Part shown: positions 35,240 through 42,595 of the stretch, piece after piece
How positions within the stretch are numbered: position 1 is the stretch's first letter
How the letters are laid out: the number at the start of each line of letters is the position of its first letter
Assembly: GCF_014655295.1 (NCBI RefSeq)
Contig: NZ_BNBI01000002.1
Span: 372,001-436,000, forward strand
Origin: Streptomyces fumanus
Lineage (GTDB): Bacteria > Actinomycetota > Actinomycetes > Streptomycetales > Streptomycetaceae
Reading direction: 5' to 3'
DNA length: 64,000 nt
Made by a program: the position numbers and the translations under genes
The notes under the pieces: model-generated
Database searches by the model: none
What the model was told of the DNA's origin: nothing
The model's input: the letters and a program-made list of their open reading frames with translations, nothing else

Positions 35240-35312
35240 TGGAGCCTAGGGGAGTCGAACCCCTGACATCTGCCATGCAAAGACAGCGCTCTACCAACTG
35301 AGCTAAGGCCCC
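35240..35312 (-). tRNA. tRNA-Ala (anticodon TGC)
   Basis: A 73-nt tRNA with acceptor stem GGGGCCT/AGGCTCC, D arm TAGCTCAGTTGGTAGAGC, anticodon loop TTTGCAT with anticodon TGC, and T arm GGGGTTCGACTCCCC. The 3' CCA is not encoded. It ends before a terminator with a T-run. Confidence 0.97.
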
Positions 35313-35494
35313 GGAAGTGGCGTGACCGACCGGGCGGGCGTCGCCGCGGTGGGCGCCGCGACCAAGAGTACCGGGTCGCCCCCGGTATCTCGCAAAAAGA
35401 TGGGGGGTCCCGGTGCACGACCACTCTCCGTAAGATGCTCGGCGTGGTTCGCTGGAGCGAACTGCGGTTTTCGGGGCAGCGATGGGGAGACGCA

Positions 35495-36043
35495 ATGGAC
35501 GCCGCACAGCAGGAAGCCACCGCAAGAGCGCGGGAACTGCAGCGGAACTGGTACGGAGAGCCGTTGGGGGCGCTCTTCCGTAGGCTCATCGACGATCTTG
35601 GTCTCAATCAGGCTCGTCTGGCGGGGGTACTGGGACTGTCCGCCCCGATGCTGTCGCAGCTCATGAGCGGTCAGCGGGCGAAGATCGGCAATCCCGCGGT
35701 GGTCCAGCGGGTGCAGTTGCTCCAGGACCTGGCGGGGCAGGTCGCCGACGGCAGTGTGAGCGCCGCCGAGGCCACGGAGCGCATGGAAGAGATCAAGAAG
35801 TCTCAGGGGGGCTCGGTGCTCAGCAACACCACGCAGTCGACCGGCAGTTCGGGGGCGCCGACGGTGAAGCGGGTGGTCCGGGAGATCCAGTCGCTGCTGC
35901 GCTCGGTGGCCGCCGCGGGCGACATCATAGAAGCGGCGGACACTCTCGCCCCGAGCCACCCGGAGCTGGCAGAGTTCCTCCGGGTGTACGGCGCCGGCCG
36001 CACCTCCGACGCGGTCGCGCACTACCAGTCCCACCAGAGCTGA
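35495..36043 (+). CDS. Helix-turn-helix (XRE-like) transcriptional regulator
   Basis: A 182-residue DNA-binding protein. Residues ~20-75 are an XRE-type HTH: ALFRRLIDDLGLNQARLAGV and GLSAPMLSQLMSGQRAKIG in sequence. The C-terminal part is helical with a Ser/Gly-rich linker (SNTTQSTGSSGAP) and a segment VKRVVREIQSLLRSVAAAGDII of unknown fold. A protein of this type is conserved at this place in Streptomyces. I do not know its regulon. ATG 35495 (MDAAQQEATAR) with GGGGAG 7 nt upstream is chosen over an in-frame ATG at 35435. It precedes the kinase gene by 118 bp, so common control is possible. Confidence 0.8.
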   Translation: MDAAQQEATARARELQRNWYGEPLGALFRRLIDDLGLNQARLAGVLGLSAPMLSQLMSGQRAKIGNPAVVQRVQLLQDLAGQVADGSVSAAEATERMEEIKKSQGGSVLSNTTQSTGSSGAPTVKRVVREIQSLLRSVAAAGDIIEAADTLAPSHPELAEFLRVYGAGRTSDAVAHYQSHQS

Positions 36044-36161
36044 CCTCCCTCCGGGCCCGACCGTCCCCGAGGGGGCGCGGCGGCTGGGCCCGGGAGCGGC
36101 GTCCGACGGGGGCGCGCGGCGGACGACGGGGAGCCTCAGGGGGAGGAGCGACGCGGAAGCC

Positions 36162-37718
36162 ATGGGTGAGGTCTTCGCCGGCCGGTACGAACTGGTCGAC
36201 CCGATCGGACGCGGAGGGGTGGGCGCGGTCTGGCGGGCCTGGGACCACCGCCGCAAACGCTATGTGGCCGCCAAGGTGCTCCAGCAACGCGACGCGCACT
36301 CCCTGCTGCGCTTCGTCCGCGAACAGGCGCTGCGCATCGACCACCCCCATGTGCTGGCGCCCGCGAGCTGGGCCGCCGACGACGACAAGGTCCTGTTCAC
36401 CATGGACCTGGTCACCGGGGGCTCCCTCGTTCACCTGGTCGGCGACTACGGCCCGCTGCCGCCGGCCTTCGTCTGCACCCTCCTCGACCAGCTTCTGTCC
36501 GGGCTGGCCGCGGTCCACGCGGAGGACGTCGTGCACCGCGACATCAAGCCCGCCAACGTCCTGCTGGAGGCCACCGGCACCGGCCGGCCCCGGCTGCGGC
36601 TGGGCGACTTCGGCATCGCCATGCGGCTGGGCGAGCCCCGGCTGACCGAGGCCGACCTGGTGGTGGGGACGCCCGGTTATCTGGCGCCCGAACAGGTGAT
36701 GGGCGCCGAACCGGACTTCCCGGCCGACCTGTTCGCCGTAGGACTGGTCGCCCTCTACCTCCTCCAGGGCGCCAAGCCGGACACCAAGTCCCTGGTGCGG
36801 CACTTCGCCGAGCACGGCACCCCGGGTGCGCCACGGGGGATCCCCGAGCCGCTGTGGCAGGTGGTGGCCACGCTGGTGCAGCCCGATCCCCTCGCCCGCT
36901 TCCGCACGGCGACGGGGGCGCGCAAGGCCCTGGCCGAGGCGGCGGAGCTGCTGCCGGAGCCCGGCCCCGACGACGAGAAGATCGAGATCTTCGACCAAGT
37001 CGGGCCGCTGCCACCGGGGTTCGGCCCCGACGGGCCGATCGGCCCCCGGCGAGCGGTCAGGCCGCGAACGCCGCGCGGTGCGTCGGAGTCTCAGGTGGCA
37101 CGGGGACCGGGAGACCTGGACCCGGGCGCGGACACCGGCAGTTCCGGGCAGGAGCCTGTCTCCGCCTCCGACGACCCCCGTAGTGTCCCGTCCTTCCCCC
37201 AGTCGGACACCGGCAGTTTCCACCTGCCGCCCCCACAGGCCACGACCGCGACCACCGCCCTGCCGCCGCGCGACCCACGAAGGGGGCCCGAGCAGGCGGA
37301 GCAGCGACCTCAGCAGCAGCGGCCAGAATCCCCCTCGGGCTCCTCGGACTCCTCGGGCTTTCCGGACTCCCCGTACTCCCCGGACTCCTCGGGCTTCCCG
37401 GACTCCTCGTCCGCCCCGAGCTTCCCGTACTCGGCGTCCTCGCCGTTCTCGCCATTCTCGTCGTCTCCTCATGCCTCGCCCTCGTCGTCCCTCGGCACCG
37501 CACCGGCGTATCCGGAGCCCGGTCGCGTCGATGCCCCTACTGCTTCGTACACCGCTCGGGCCGCTCAGGTTCCCCCTTCCACCCCCGCCCCTTCGGGCGC
37601 ACGGCGCCGCGCGCACCGGCTGCGCCGCCCCGGCCCCCCGGCGAAGGTGGCGGTCCCGGTCCTGCTGCTCGCGCTGCTCTGCTACGCGGTCGGCCTCTGG
37701 GCCCTGACCCGGCTGTGA
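36162..37718 (+). CDS. Membrane-tethered Ser/Thr protein kinase with long disordered linker
   Basis: A 518-residue kinase. The domain (residues ~8-265) has IGRGGVGAVWRAWD, the catalytic lysine in VAAKVL, HRDIKPANVLL, DFGIAMRLGEP and GTPGYLAPEQVMG. The activation loop is short and lacks the TxT pattern of PknB. Residues ~290-485 are a low-complexity Ser/Pro region with SSGFPDS-like repeats, and the C-terminus ends with a basic stretch and one membrane helix (VAVPVLLLALLCYAVGLWAL) as a tail anchor, without an extracellular sensor. Input is therefore probably cytosolic. It ends 7 bp from the convergent exported-protein gene. Substrates are unknown. Confidence 0.9.
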   Translation: MGEVFAGRYELVDPIGRGGVGAVWRAWDHRRKRYVAAKVLQQRDAHSLLRFVREQALRIDHPHVLAPASWAADDDKVLFTMDLVTGGSLVHLVGDYGPLPPAFVCTLLDQLLSGLAAVHAEDVVHRDIKPANVLLEATGTGRPRLRLGDFGIAMRLGEPRLTEADLVVGTPGYLAPEQVMGAEPDFPADLFAVGLVALYLLQGAKPDTKSLVRHFAEHGTPGAPRGIPEPLWQVVATLVQPDPLARFRTATGARKALAEAAELLPEPGPDDEKIEIFDQVGPLPPGFGPDGPIGPRRAVRPRTPRGASESQVARGPGDLDPGADTGSSGQEPVSASDDPRSVPSFPQSDTGSFHLPPPQATTATTALPPRDPRRGPEQAEQRPQQQRPESPSGSSDSSGFPDSPYSPDSSGFPDSSSAPSFPYSASSPFSPFSSSPHASPSSSLGTAPAYPEPGRVDAPTASYTARAAQVPPSTPAPSGARRRAHRLRRPGPPAKVAVPVLLLALLCYAVGLWALTRL

Positions 37719-37725
37719 GCGCCGA

Positions 37726-39195
37726 TCACGCGCCCCTGCGCCGCGCCACGACCGTCCACACCCCGAGCCCGGCCAGCAGCAGGCTCCCCGTGCCGATCCC
37801 GCCGACCGCGACCGCCTTCATCGCCAGGTTCCCGGTGCCGTCCTCGCCCTCACCCTGCGGGGCCGTCGCCACCCGGTCGGTCCCGGTGACCGTGAAGAGG
37901 TCCCGCGGCACCGGCTCCCCTGCGTATCCGGGCCCCGCCCCGGCCGTGCCGAGCAGCCGGACCCGCAGGGTGAGGGTGAACGGCCCGTCCCCGAAGTCGT
38001 CCGCGACCTGCTCGGCGAGGTGCGCCACCAGGTAGTAGGAACCGGCGAACCGCATCGCGCTCACCCGTCCGGCGACGGCGTACCGGTTGTCGTACGCCAC
38101 CGGCGGCACGGGGTCCAGGCCGACGGTGGCACGCCGGCCGCTGTACCCGGCGCCGGCGCTGTCGACCCGGCCGCGTACCGGATTGTGCAGGGCCAGTTGC
38201 AGCGCGGCGGTGGCGTAGCCGCTGCCCTCCGCGGTGGCGTCGAGGTCGGCGGTGGCGTACACCTGCCGTCCCCAGTCGAGGGGCACCTTGTAGAAGAGGG
38301 TCTGCCCGGGCCGGATGTCGTCGCGCCAGGCGCCCTCGCCGATGGGCGTGGCCCCGGCGAAGCCGTCCCCGCCCCGGCGGCGTACCGGCGTCCCCGCCGG
38401 GGGTTCGGGCGTCGCCGAGTCCCAGGTCTCCGGCGTGTTCCTGGTGGGCGTCCGCGTCAGGCCCGGTTCGGCGGCGGTGGTCAGTTCCAGGTCCCAGGCG
38501 TCCGGCGGGGAGTCCTGCGGCCGGGACCGCTCGACCACCAGGTAGTAGGCGCCCGCCTCCTGGCACCGGGTCGCGCCGGGGGAGACCTCGCGCTTCGCCC
38601 AGGCGGTGACCGGGCGGGGGCTGCGGGCGGCGCCGAAGTTCGCGGTGCCGGAGTCGCAGGCGCCGCCGTCGGCGTCCCGCAGGGAGACCCGGATGCCGTC
38701 GACGGCGGTGACCTCGCCACCGGACCGGGGGACGGCGGTGACGGAGACATAGGTGGTCGAGACGGCGTCGAGGTCCAGGCGGTAGTAGAGCGTGCCGTCC
38801 CGGGGAAGCGAACTGCGGTACGTGGCCCCGGCCTTCAGCCACGCGGCGTCCGCGGCGCCGTCCGCCCCGTCGATCCGCCGGGCGTCACCGGCGAAGGCGT
38901 ACCCCGGGGGTGCGTCGGCGAGGGCGGCGGACCCCGCCAGTACGTCAGTGAAGGCGGACCCGGCGGGCCCAGCGGACCCCGCGGACCCAGCGGGCCCCGC
39001 GGACCCAGCGGGCCCGGCAGCTCCGGCAGATCCGGCAGATCCGGCGGACCCAGCCGACGCACCGACCGCCCCGGCCACGCCCGTCCACTGCGGACCGGCG
39101 GTCAGGCACAGCACCGCACCGACGGCGGCCAGGCCCCGCACCCCCGGCCTCGACGCCCGCCTCCACCCCCGTTTCCGCCTCCGCCCCCACGCCAA
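37726..39195 (-). CDS. Exported, C-terminally membrane-anchored protein of unknown function
   Basis: A 489-residue protein if begun at TTG 39195, which has GGAGGGG 9 nt upstream and gives a proper signal peptide: basic AWGRRRKRGWRRASRPG, then hydrophobic GLAAVGAVLCLTAG. Longer in-frame starts (ATG 39318, GTG 39351) would put 41-52 unlikely residues encoded by 11-bp DNA repeats before the signal. After it comes a Gly/Ala/Ser/Pro repeat (GSAGPAGSAGPAG), then two beta-rich modules with LFYKVPLDWG and YYLVVERSRP resembling extracellular carbohydrate-binding or pre-peptidase folds, and a C-terminal helix (GTGSLLLAGLGVWTVVARRRG). No enzyme motif is seen. Convergent with the kinase gene. Confidence 0.7.
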   Translation of the reverse strand: MAWGRRRKRGWRRASRPGVRGLAAVGAVLCLTAGPQWTGVAGAVGASAGSAGSAGSAGAAGPAGSAGPAGSAGSAGPAGSAFTDVLAGSAALADAPPGYAFAGDARRIDGADGAADAAWLKAGATYRSSLPRDGTLYYRLDLDAVSTTYVSVTAVPRSGGEVTAVDGIRVSLRDADGGACDSGTANFGAARSPRPVTAWAKREVSPGATRCQEAGAYYLVVERSRPQDSPPDAWDLELTTAAEPGLTRTPTRNTPETWDSATPEPPAGTPVRRRGGDGFAGATPIGEGAWRDDIRPGQTLFYKVPLDWGRQVYATADLDATAEGSGYATAALQLALHNPVRGRVDSAGAGYSGRRATVGLDPVPPVAYDNRYAVAGRVSAMRFAGSYYLVAHLAEQVADDFGDGPFTLTLRVRLLGTAGAGPGYAGEPVPRDLFTVTGTDRVATAPQGEGEDGTGNLAMKAVAVGGIGTGSLLLAGLGVWTVVARRRGA

Positions 39196-39251
39196 CGCCC
39201 GCCACCCCTCCCGTGCACCCAACGGCTCCCGGGCCGTCCCGCAACCGGACC

Positions 39252-39295
39252 GTGGCCCGTCCTTGGCCCGTCCGTGGCCCGTCCGTGGCCCATCC
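39252..39295. repeat. Four tandem copies of an 11-bp unit (GTGGCCCGTCC)
   Basis: Units begin at 39252, 39263, 39274 and 39285, with one-base variants in the second and fourth. They lie upstream of the preferred start of the exported-protein gene and are probably untranslated. Confidence 0.85.
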
Positions 39296-39378
39296 TGCCC
39301 CGCGGCCCCGCCCGCCATCCGCCCAACGCCTACGCGCGTCCGAAACCCCACCCGGACCGGCTCCCGGGCAACACAAAA

Positions 39379-39402
39379 CCCCGACCGTGATGACGGCCGG
39401 GG
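39379..39402 (-). terminator. Intrinsic terminator after the DLW-39 gene
   Basis: A 10-bp stem (39379-39388 with 39393-39402, one G-U on the minus strand) and 4-nt loop, followed on the minus strand by TTTTG, 28 nt past the DLW-39 stop. Confidence 0.8.
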
Positions 39403-39430
39403 TCTGCTCAGAATCGTATGCCGGTCGGAC

Positions 39431-39559
39431 TCACGAACCCGTGGGCACGGAGTCGGTCGCCTCCGTCCACAGATCCTGCTCGGCGCGATCCGCCTGGATC
39501 TGGCGGTACACGAGGAGCCCGCCGATGGCGGCCAGTGCGACCAGGAGAAGCTTCTTCAC
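39431..39559 (-). CDS. DLW-39 family small protein (42 aa)
   Basis: A 42-residue protein starting MKKLLLVALAAIGGLLVYRQ (GTG start at 39559), with one membrane helix and a C-terminal part QADRAEQDLWTEATDSVP. The DLW tripeptide names this Streptomyces family of short membrane proteins. Function is unknown. GAGG lies 9 nt before the GTG. An intrinsic terminator follows 28 bp downstream, and a palindrome (39613-39634) overlaps the likely promoter, with TATAGT as -10 on the minus strand at 39610-39605. Confidence 0.85.
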   Translation of the reverse strand: MKKLLLVALAAIGGLLVYRQIQADRAEQDLWTEATDSVPTGS

Positions 39560-39898
39560 CGCGCGACCTCGTCTTTCGTTGACGTAGGGGACCTCTGGCG
39601 CCCGACTATACACACCGACCGATATCGATCGGTGACCTGCGTCGGGCGTCAACTCGGCGCCGCACAAGCCCCATAGAGAAGGGTGACGCCGTTCTGATCG
39701 GAGGGTGATCACACCCCCACGGACGGTCAGCTTTTGACCGCCCTCCTCCCGCCTTCGCACCTTTTGCCCTCCCGTGCACCCATCCGTGTGGTGTTCATCT
39801 GAACATCGACGCGCCACGGGCGTCGGTCCACCACTTCGCGGCGCTCATACACATCATGAGGAAAGTACGCAAATCGCCCAACCCGAAAGTGAGGGGCC
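39560..39898. other. 339-bp divergent spacer between DLW-39 and DUF6344 genes with two palindromes
   Basis: No gene is seen. Near-perfect 22-bp palindrome at 39613-39634 (CACCGA...TCGGTG, one mismatched pair) sits just upstream of a TATAGT -10 for DLW-39. TGTTCATCTGAACA (39792-39805) is a perfect 5-4-5 inverted repeat on the DUF6344 side. Both are candidate operators with unknown regulators. Confidence 0.55.
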
Positions 39899-40285
39899 AT
39901 GGCCCGGAACAAGGTCATGACGCTGTGGACCACCGTCGTCACCGCCTTCCTGGCGCTGTTCACGGCGCTCGGACTGATCACCACGAGCGCCGCCGCGGCG
40001 GTACCGCGGACCGAGACCGCGCGCAACAGCGAGAGCACTCCGCAGCGGACGGCCGCCCCGGCGCCGGCTCCCTGGTCCTGGTCACGGACCGGGTCCCTGC
40101 CCCCCACGATGAAGCAGCGCATCCACGCCGAGGCGCACGGCAAGTCCCCCAGTTGCCGGCACCGCCCGCTGACGGACGCGACCGCCGCCGACCCGGCCGG
40201 CGCCGCCACCTCCGACCACTGCCGCACCGGCAACGGCTCCACCACCGGACACCGCACCCCGGCCGACCCCCCGCTCCAGCGCTGA
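39899..40285 (+). CDS. DUF6344-like secreted or membrane-anchored protein
   Basis: A 128-residue protein that starts MARNKVMTLWTTVVTAFLAL and has one N-terminal hydrophobic segment ending in TTSAAAAVP, a likely signal peptide with cleavage after the Ala run. The mature part is Pro/Ser/Thr-rich with a conserved-looking PPTMKQRIHAEAHGKSPSCRHRP segment (read across residues ~68-90) and a second Cys in SDHCRTG, possibly forming a disulfide. It resembles the Streptomyces DUF6344 family. Function is unknown. GAGG lies 5-8 nt before the ATG. Its 3' end runs into a 46-bp direct repeat, which may extend or vary the C-terminus. Confidence 0.72.
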   Translation: MARNKVMTLWTTVVTAFLALFTALGLITTSAAAAVPRTETARNSESTPQRTAAPAPAPWSWSRTGSLPPTMKQRIHAEAHGKSPSCRHRPLTDATAADPAGAATSDHCRTGNGSTTGHRTPADPPLQR

Positions 40286-40380
40286 CCGGCCCACCGCGCC
40301 GGCCCTGACCGATCCGCCGCTCCAGCGCCGACCGGCCCACCGCGCCGACGCCGACCGACCCGCCGCTCCAGCGCCGACCG
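40271..40380. repeat. 46-bp direct repeat, about 2.4 copies
   Basis: CCGCTCCAGCGC recurs at 40271, 40317 and 40363, and the intervening GACCGGCCCACCGCGCC is shared by the first two units. The first unit overlaps the last codons of the DUF6344-like gene, the rest is noncoding. Confidence 0.85.
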
Positions 40381-40464
40381 CCCCGGCACGCGCGCGTGCC
40401 CACCGCTCACCGCTCACCGATCCCGACGTCACGGCGATCCGCGTACCGCACCGCCCACGGACCA

Positions 40465-40502
40465 CGAAGGCCCGGCCGCTCACAGGAGCCGCCGGGCCTT
40501 CG
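40465..40502 (+). terminator. Hairpin terminator upstream of the glycosyltransferase gene
   Basis: A 12-bp perfect stem (40465-40476 with 40491-40502) and 14-nt loop, 180 bp past the DUF6344-like stop. It closes the 310-bp gene-free stretch 40286-40595, which otherwise holds only the 46-bp repeats. Confidence 0.8.
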
Positions 40503-40595
40503 TCATGTCCTCCCGCGAGGAGTTGTTACGCTCCCCTGCGTGCCCAGCGCCACGGAGCCCCGCCTCGTCGTCCCGTCCAGCCAGCGGGAACGGCG

Positions 40596-41399
40596 GTGAG
40601 TGCCGCCGTGAGCCGGCGCGTCGTCGTCGTCACCGCGGTCCACGCCCCGTCGGCCCGCTTCCTGCCCGAGGCGTACGACTCGCTGTGCGCGCAGCGGCTC
40701 CCCGAGGGCTGGGAGTGGCACTGGGTGATCCAGGAGGACGGCGGCACGGACGCCGTCCTCCCGTACGTCCCCGACGACGCGCGCGTGACCTTCCGTCAGG
40801 GCCGGCCCGGCGGCCCCGGAGTGGCCCGCACCATCGCCCTGGCCCACGCCGAGGGCGCGTACGTGAAGATCCTGGACGCCGACGACCTGCTGCCGCCCGG
40901 CACCCTCGCCCGTGACCTGGCCGTCCTGGAGGCCGATCCCGGCATCGGCTGGACCACCTCCCGGGTGCTGGACCTGCTGCCCGACGGGACGACGGCCGGG
41001 TTCCCCGGCGACCCCGAGGCGGGCCCGATCGAACGCGGCGCGGTGCTGGACTTCTGGACGGCGAACGACTTCCGCGCCCAGGTCCACCCCGCCACCCTCT
41101 GCGTCCGCCGCGAACTGCTGCTGGCCCTCGGCGGCTGGATGGCGCTGCCCGCCTCGGAGGACACCGGGCTGCTGCTGGCGCTCGGCGCGGTGAGCCGTGG
41201 CTGGTTCTCGTCGGAGGTGGGCCTCTACTACCGCAAGTGGGAGGGCCAGGCGACCCGGCAGCCCACCCACGTGGACCCCGCCGAACGCGCGGCCCGGATG
41301 GCCGTGGTGGAGGCCAGGGCCCGGGCCCTGGCGGAGTTCGGCTGGCGGTACCCCCCGGCCGGCCCGGCGGGGGAGCCGTCCGCGCGCGCTACTCGGTGA
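40596..41399 (+). CDS. Family 2 glycosyltransferase
   Basis: A 267-residue GT-A fold enzyme. The N-terminus VVVVTAVHAPSARFLPEAYDSL, read as VVVVTAVHAP then SARFLPEAYDSL, and WVIQEDGGTDAV are the nucleotide-sugar side. VKILDADDLLPPGTL carries the DxDD metal motif. There is no membrane helix. The acceptor and sugar are unknown, and no cluster of polysaccharide genes surrounds it. Start GTG 40596 has a GAACGG stretch upstream. The 3' end overlaps the convergent ferredoxin gene by 11 bp, so the two transcripts must run into each other. Confidence 0.88.
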   Translation: MSAAVSRRVVVVTAVHAPSARFLPEAYDSLCAQRLPEGWEWHWVIQEDGGTDAVLPYVPDDARVTFRQGRPGGPGVARTIALAHAEGAYVKILDADDLLPPGTLARDLAVLEADPGIGWTTSRVLDLLPDGTTAGFPGDPEAGPIERGAVLDFWTANDFRAQVHPATLCVRRELLLALGGWMALPASEDTGLLLALGAVSRGWFSSEVGLYYRKWEGQATRQPTHVDPAERAARMAVVEARARALAEFGWRYPPAGPAGEPSARATR

Positions 41400-41577
41400 G
41401 GGTGATCGCCTGCGACGGGCACCACTGGGCCGCGTCCCGCACCCGCTGGTCGTCACCGGCGTCCTCGCGGCCCGGCAGGACGGCGCCGAACCCGTCGACG
41501 GTGGTGAAGACGGACGGGATCCGGTGCACGCAGTCGTACGAGCCGTAGCAGAGGTCGGGGTCCACGGAGATCCTCAT
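41389..41577 (-). CDS. [3Fe-4S]-type ferredoxin
   Basis: A 62-residue ferredoxin, MRISVDPDLCYGSYDCVHRI at the N-terminus, with three cysteines in the C-x5-C...CP pattern (C10, C16 and C53 in WCPSQAI). The missing second Cys of a four-Cys site implies a [3Fe-4S] cluster, as in ferredoxins that serve cytochromes P450. No P450 or reductase gene is nearby, so the partner lies elsewhere. The ATG at 41577 is the family start. Its last 11 bp overlap the end of the glycosyltransferase gene on the other strand. Confidence 0.88.
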   Translation of the reverse strand: MRISVDPDLCYGSYDCVHRIPSVFTTVDGFGAVLPGREDAGDDQRVRDAAQWCPSQAITLTE

Positions 41578-41729
41578 ACGCGCTCCCGTCACGGCCGGCC
41601 GGAGACCTTCACGCCCTCCCTGCCCCGCGCGCGGACCGCCGAACCCACCGAACCGGCCCCCCGACCCGCCCGGCACTCGTAAGATCATCCGCAACACCTT
41701 CGGGGCACGTCCTGGGCGGGGGAGACGCG

Positions 41730-42293
41730 GTGGGGTCCGGCGAGCAGCTCATCACCATCGCCGCCGTGCTGCTCGGCGCGCTGAGCACGCACGTCACCAA
41801 CCACCTGATGGAGCGGAGCCGCAACCGCCATCAGAAGCTGACCCGCTGGGACGACCGCAAGATCGACACGTACGCGGAGTACGTGGACGCGGCCAAGATG
41901 CGGATCGCGCTGGCCGCCCGGCTGTACGAGGCCCGGGAGGGCCGGCGCGACGACCACCGGCCGGAGCAGGACCTCCGGGAGGACCTGGCGGAGGGCGGCC
42001 GGCGCTGGGGATCGGCGTTCGAGCGGGTCATGCTGCTCGGCGGCGACGACGTGATCGAGGCCGGGCACGAGCTGAACACGGTGCTCGCCGAGATCGACTG
42101 GCAGGCCACGGGCGCGCTCTCCGGCAGCCTCGCCGAGTGGCGCGAGCGGCACCGCGCCGCGTTCCGGCTGATCAACGACTTCCACGAGGCGGCCCGTGCC
42201 GACCTCGGCATCCGCGGCAGCGTCACCGGTGAGAAACATCCCGAGCGTGATCTCCTGCTGCCGCCGGCCCGCGAGGCGCGAGCCGGGGACTGA
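41730..42293 (+). CDS. Hypothetical membrane-anchored helical protein
   Basis: A 187-residue protein. One short hydrophobic N-terminal segment (LITIAAVLLGALSTHVTNHL) is followed by a cytosolic helical domain rich in charged residues: RWDDRKIDTYAEYVDAAKMR, a central loop RRDDHRPEQDLREDL, and LLGGDDVIEAGHELNTVLAE. I do not recognise a named family. This layout, a membrane anchor with a four-helix-type domain, is common in small Streptomyces proteins of unknown function. Start GTG 41730 has GGGGAGA about 7 nt upstream. A very strong terminator follows, so it is not cotranscribed with the STAND-WD40 gene. Confidence 0.75.
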   Translation: MGSGEQLITIAAVLLGALSTHVTNHLMERSRNRHQKLTRWDDRKIDTYAEYVDAAKMRIALAARLYEAREGRRDDHRPEQDLREDLAEGGRRWGSAFERVMLLGGDDVIEAGHELNTVLAEIDWQATGALSGSLAEWRERHRAAFRLINDFHEAARADLGIRGSVTGEKHPERDLLLPPAREARAGD

Positions 42294-42306
42294 CCCCCGT
42301 GGTGCC

Positions 42307-42358
42307 CCATCGTCCGGTACCGGTCCCTCCCCTCGCGGGGACCGGTACCGGACGGTGG
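42307..42358 (+). terminator. Strong hairpin terminator before the STAND-WD40 gene
   Basis: A 21-bp stem with one wobble (42307-42327 with 42338-42358) and a 10-nt loop, 13 bp after the preceding stop. It fills part of the 302-bp gene-free stretch 42294-42595. A TATAGA hexamer near 42546 is a possible -10 for the next gene. Confidence 0.9.
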
Positions 42359-42595
42359 GCGGATCTCCCGGTCCGGCCGGCGGCCGATCCGGAGTTCGCG
42401 GCGTCATGAGGGGTGTTTCGGGGCACTGACCTGGTGGCATGTCCGGCGGTCAGGTGGCGGGCGCGCTGGGTGATGATCCTGCCCGCTGGGGCCTCGACCG
42501 TGGAGGTTCCGGTTCCCGGCTCCCTACATCGCCGCAGGTCAGACGTATAGAGTGAGTTTTCCGGTCCGGATGTCCGGTGCGAGCGAAGTGAAGGG

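Noticed and set aside
39792..39805. LexA (SOS) box
   Set aside because: The arms are GTTC-N4-GAAC, the reverse of the GAAC-N4-GTTC LexA site.
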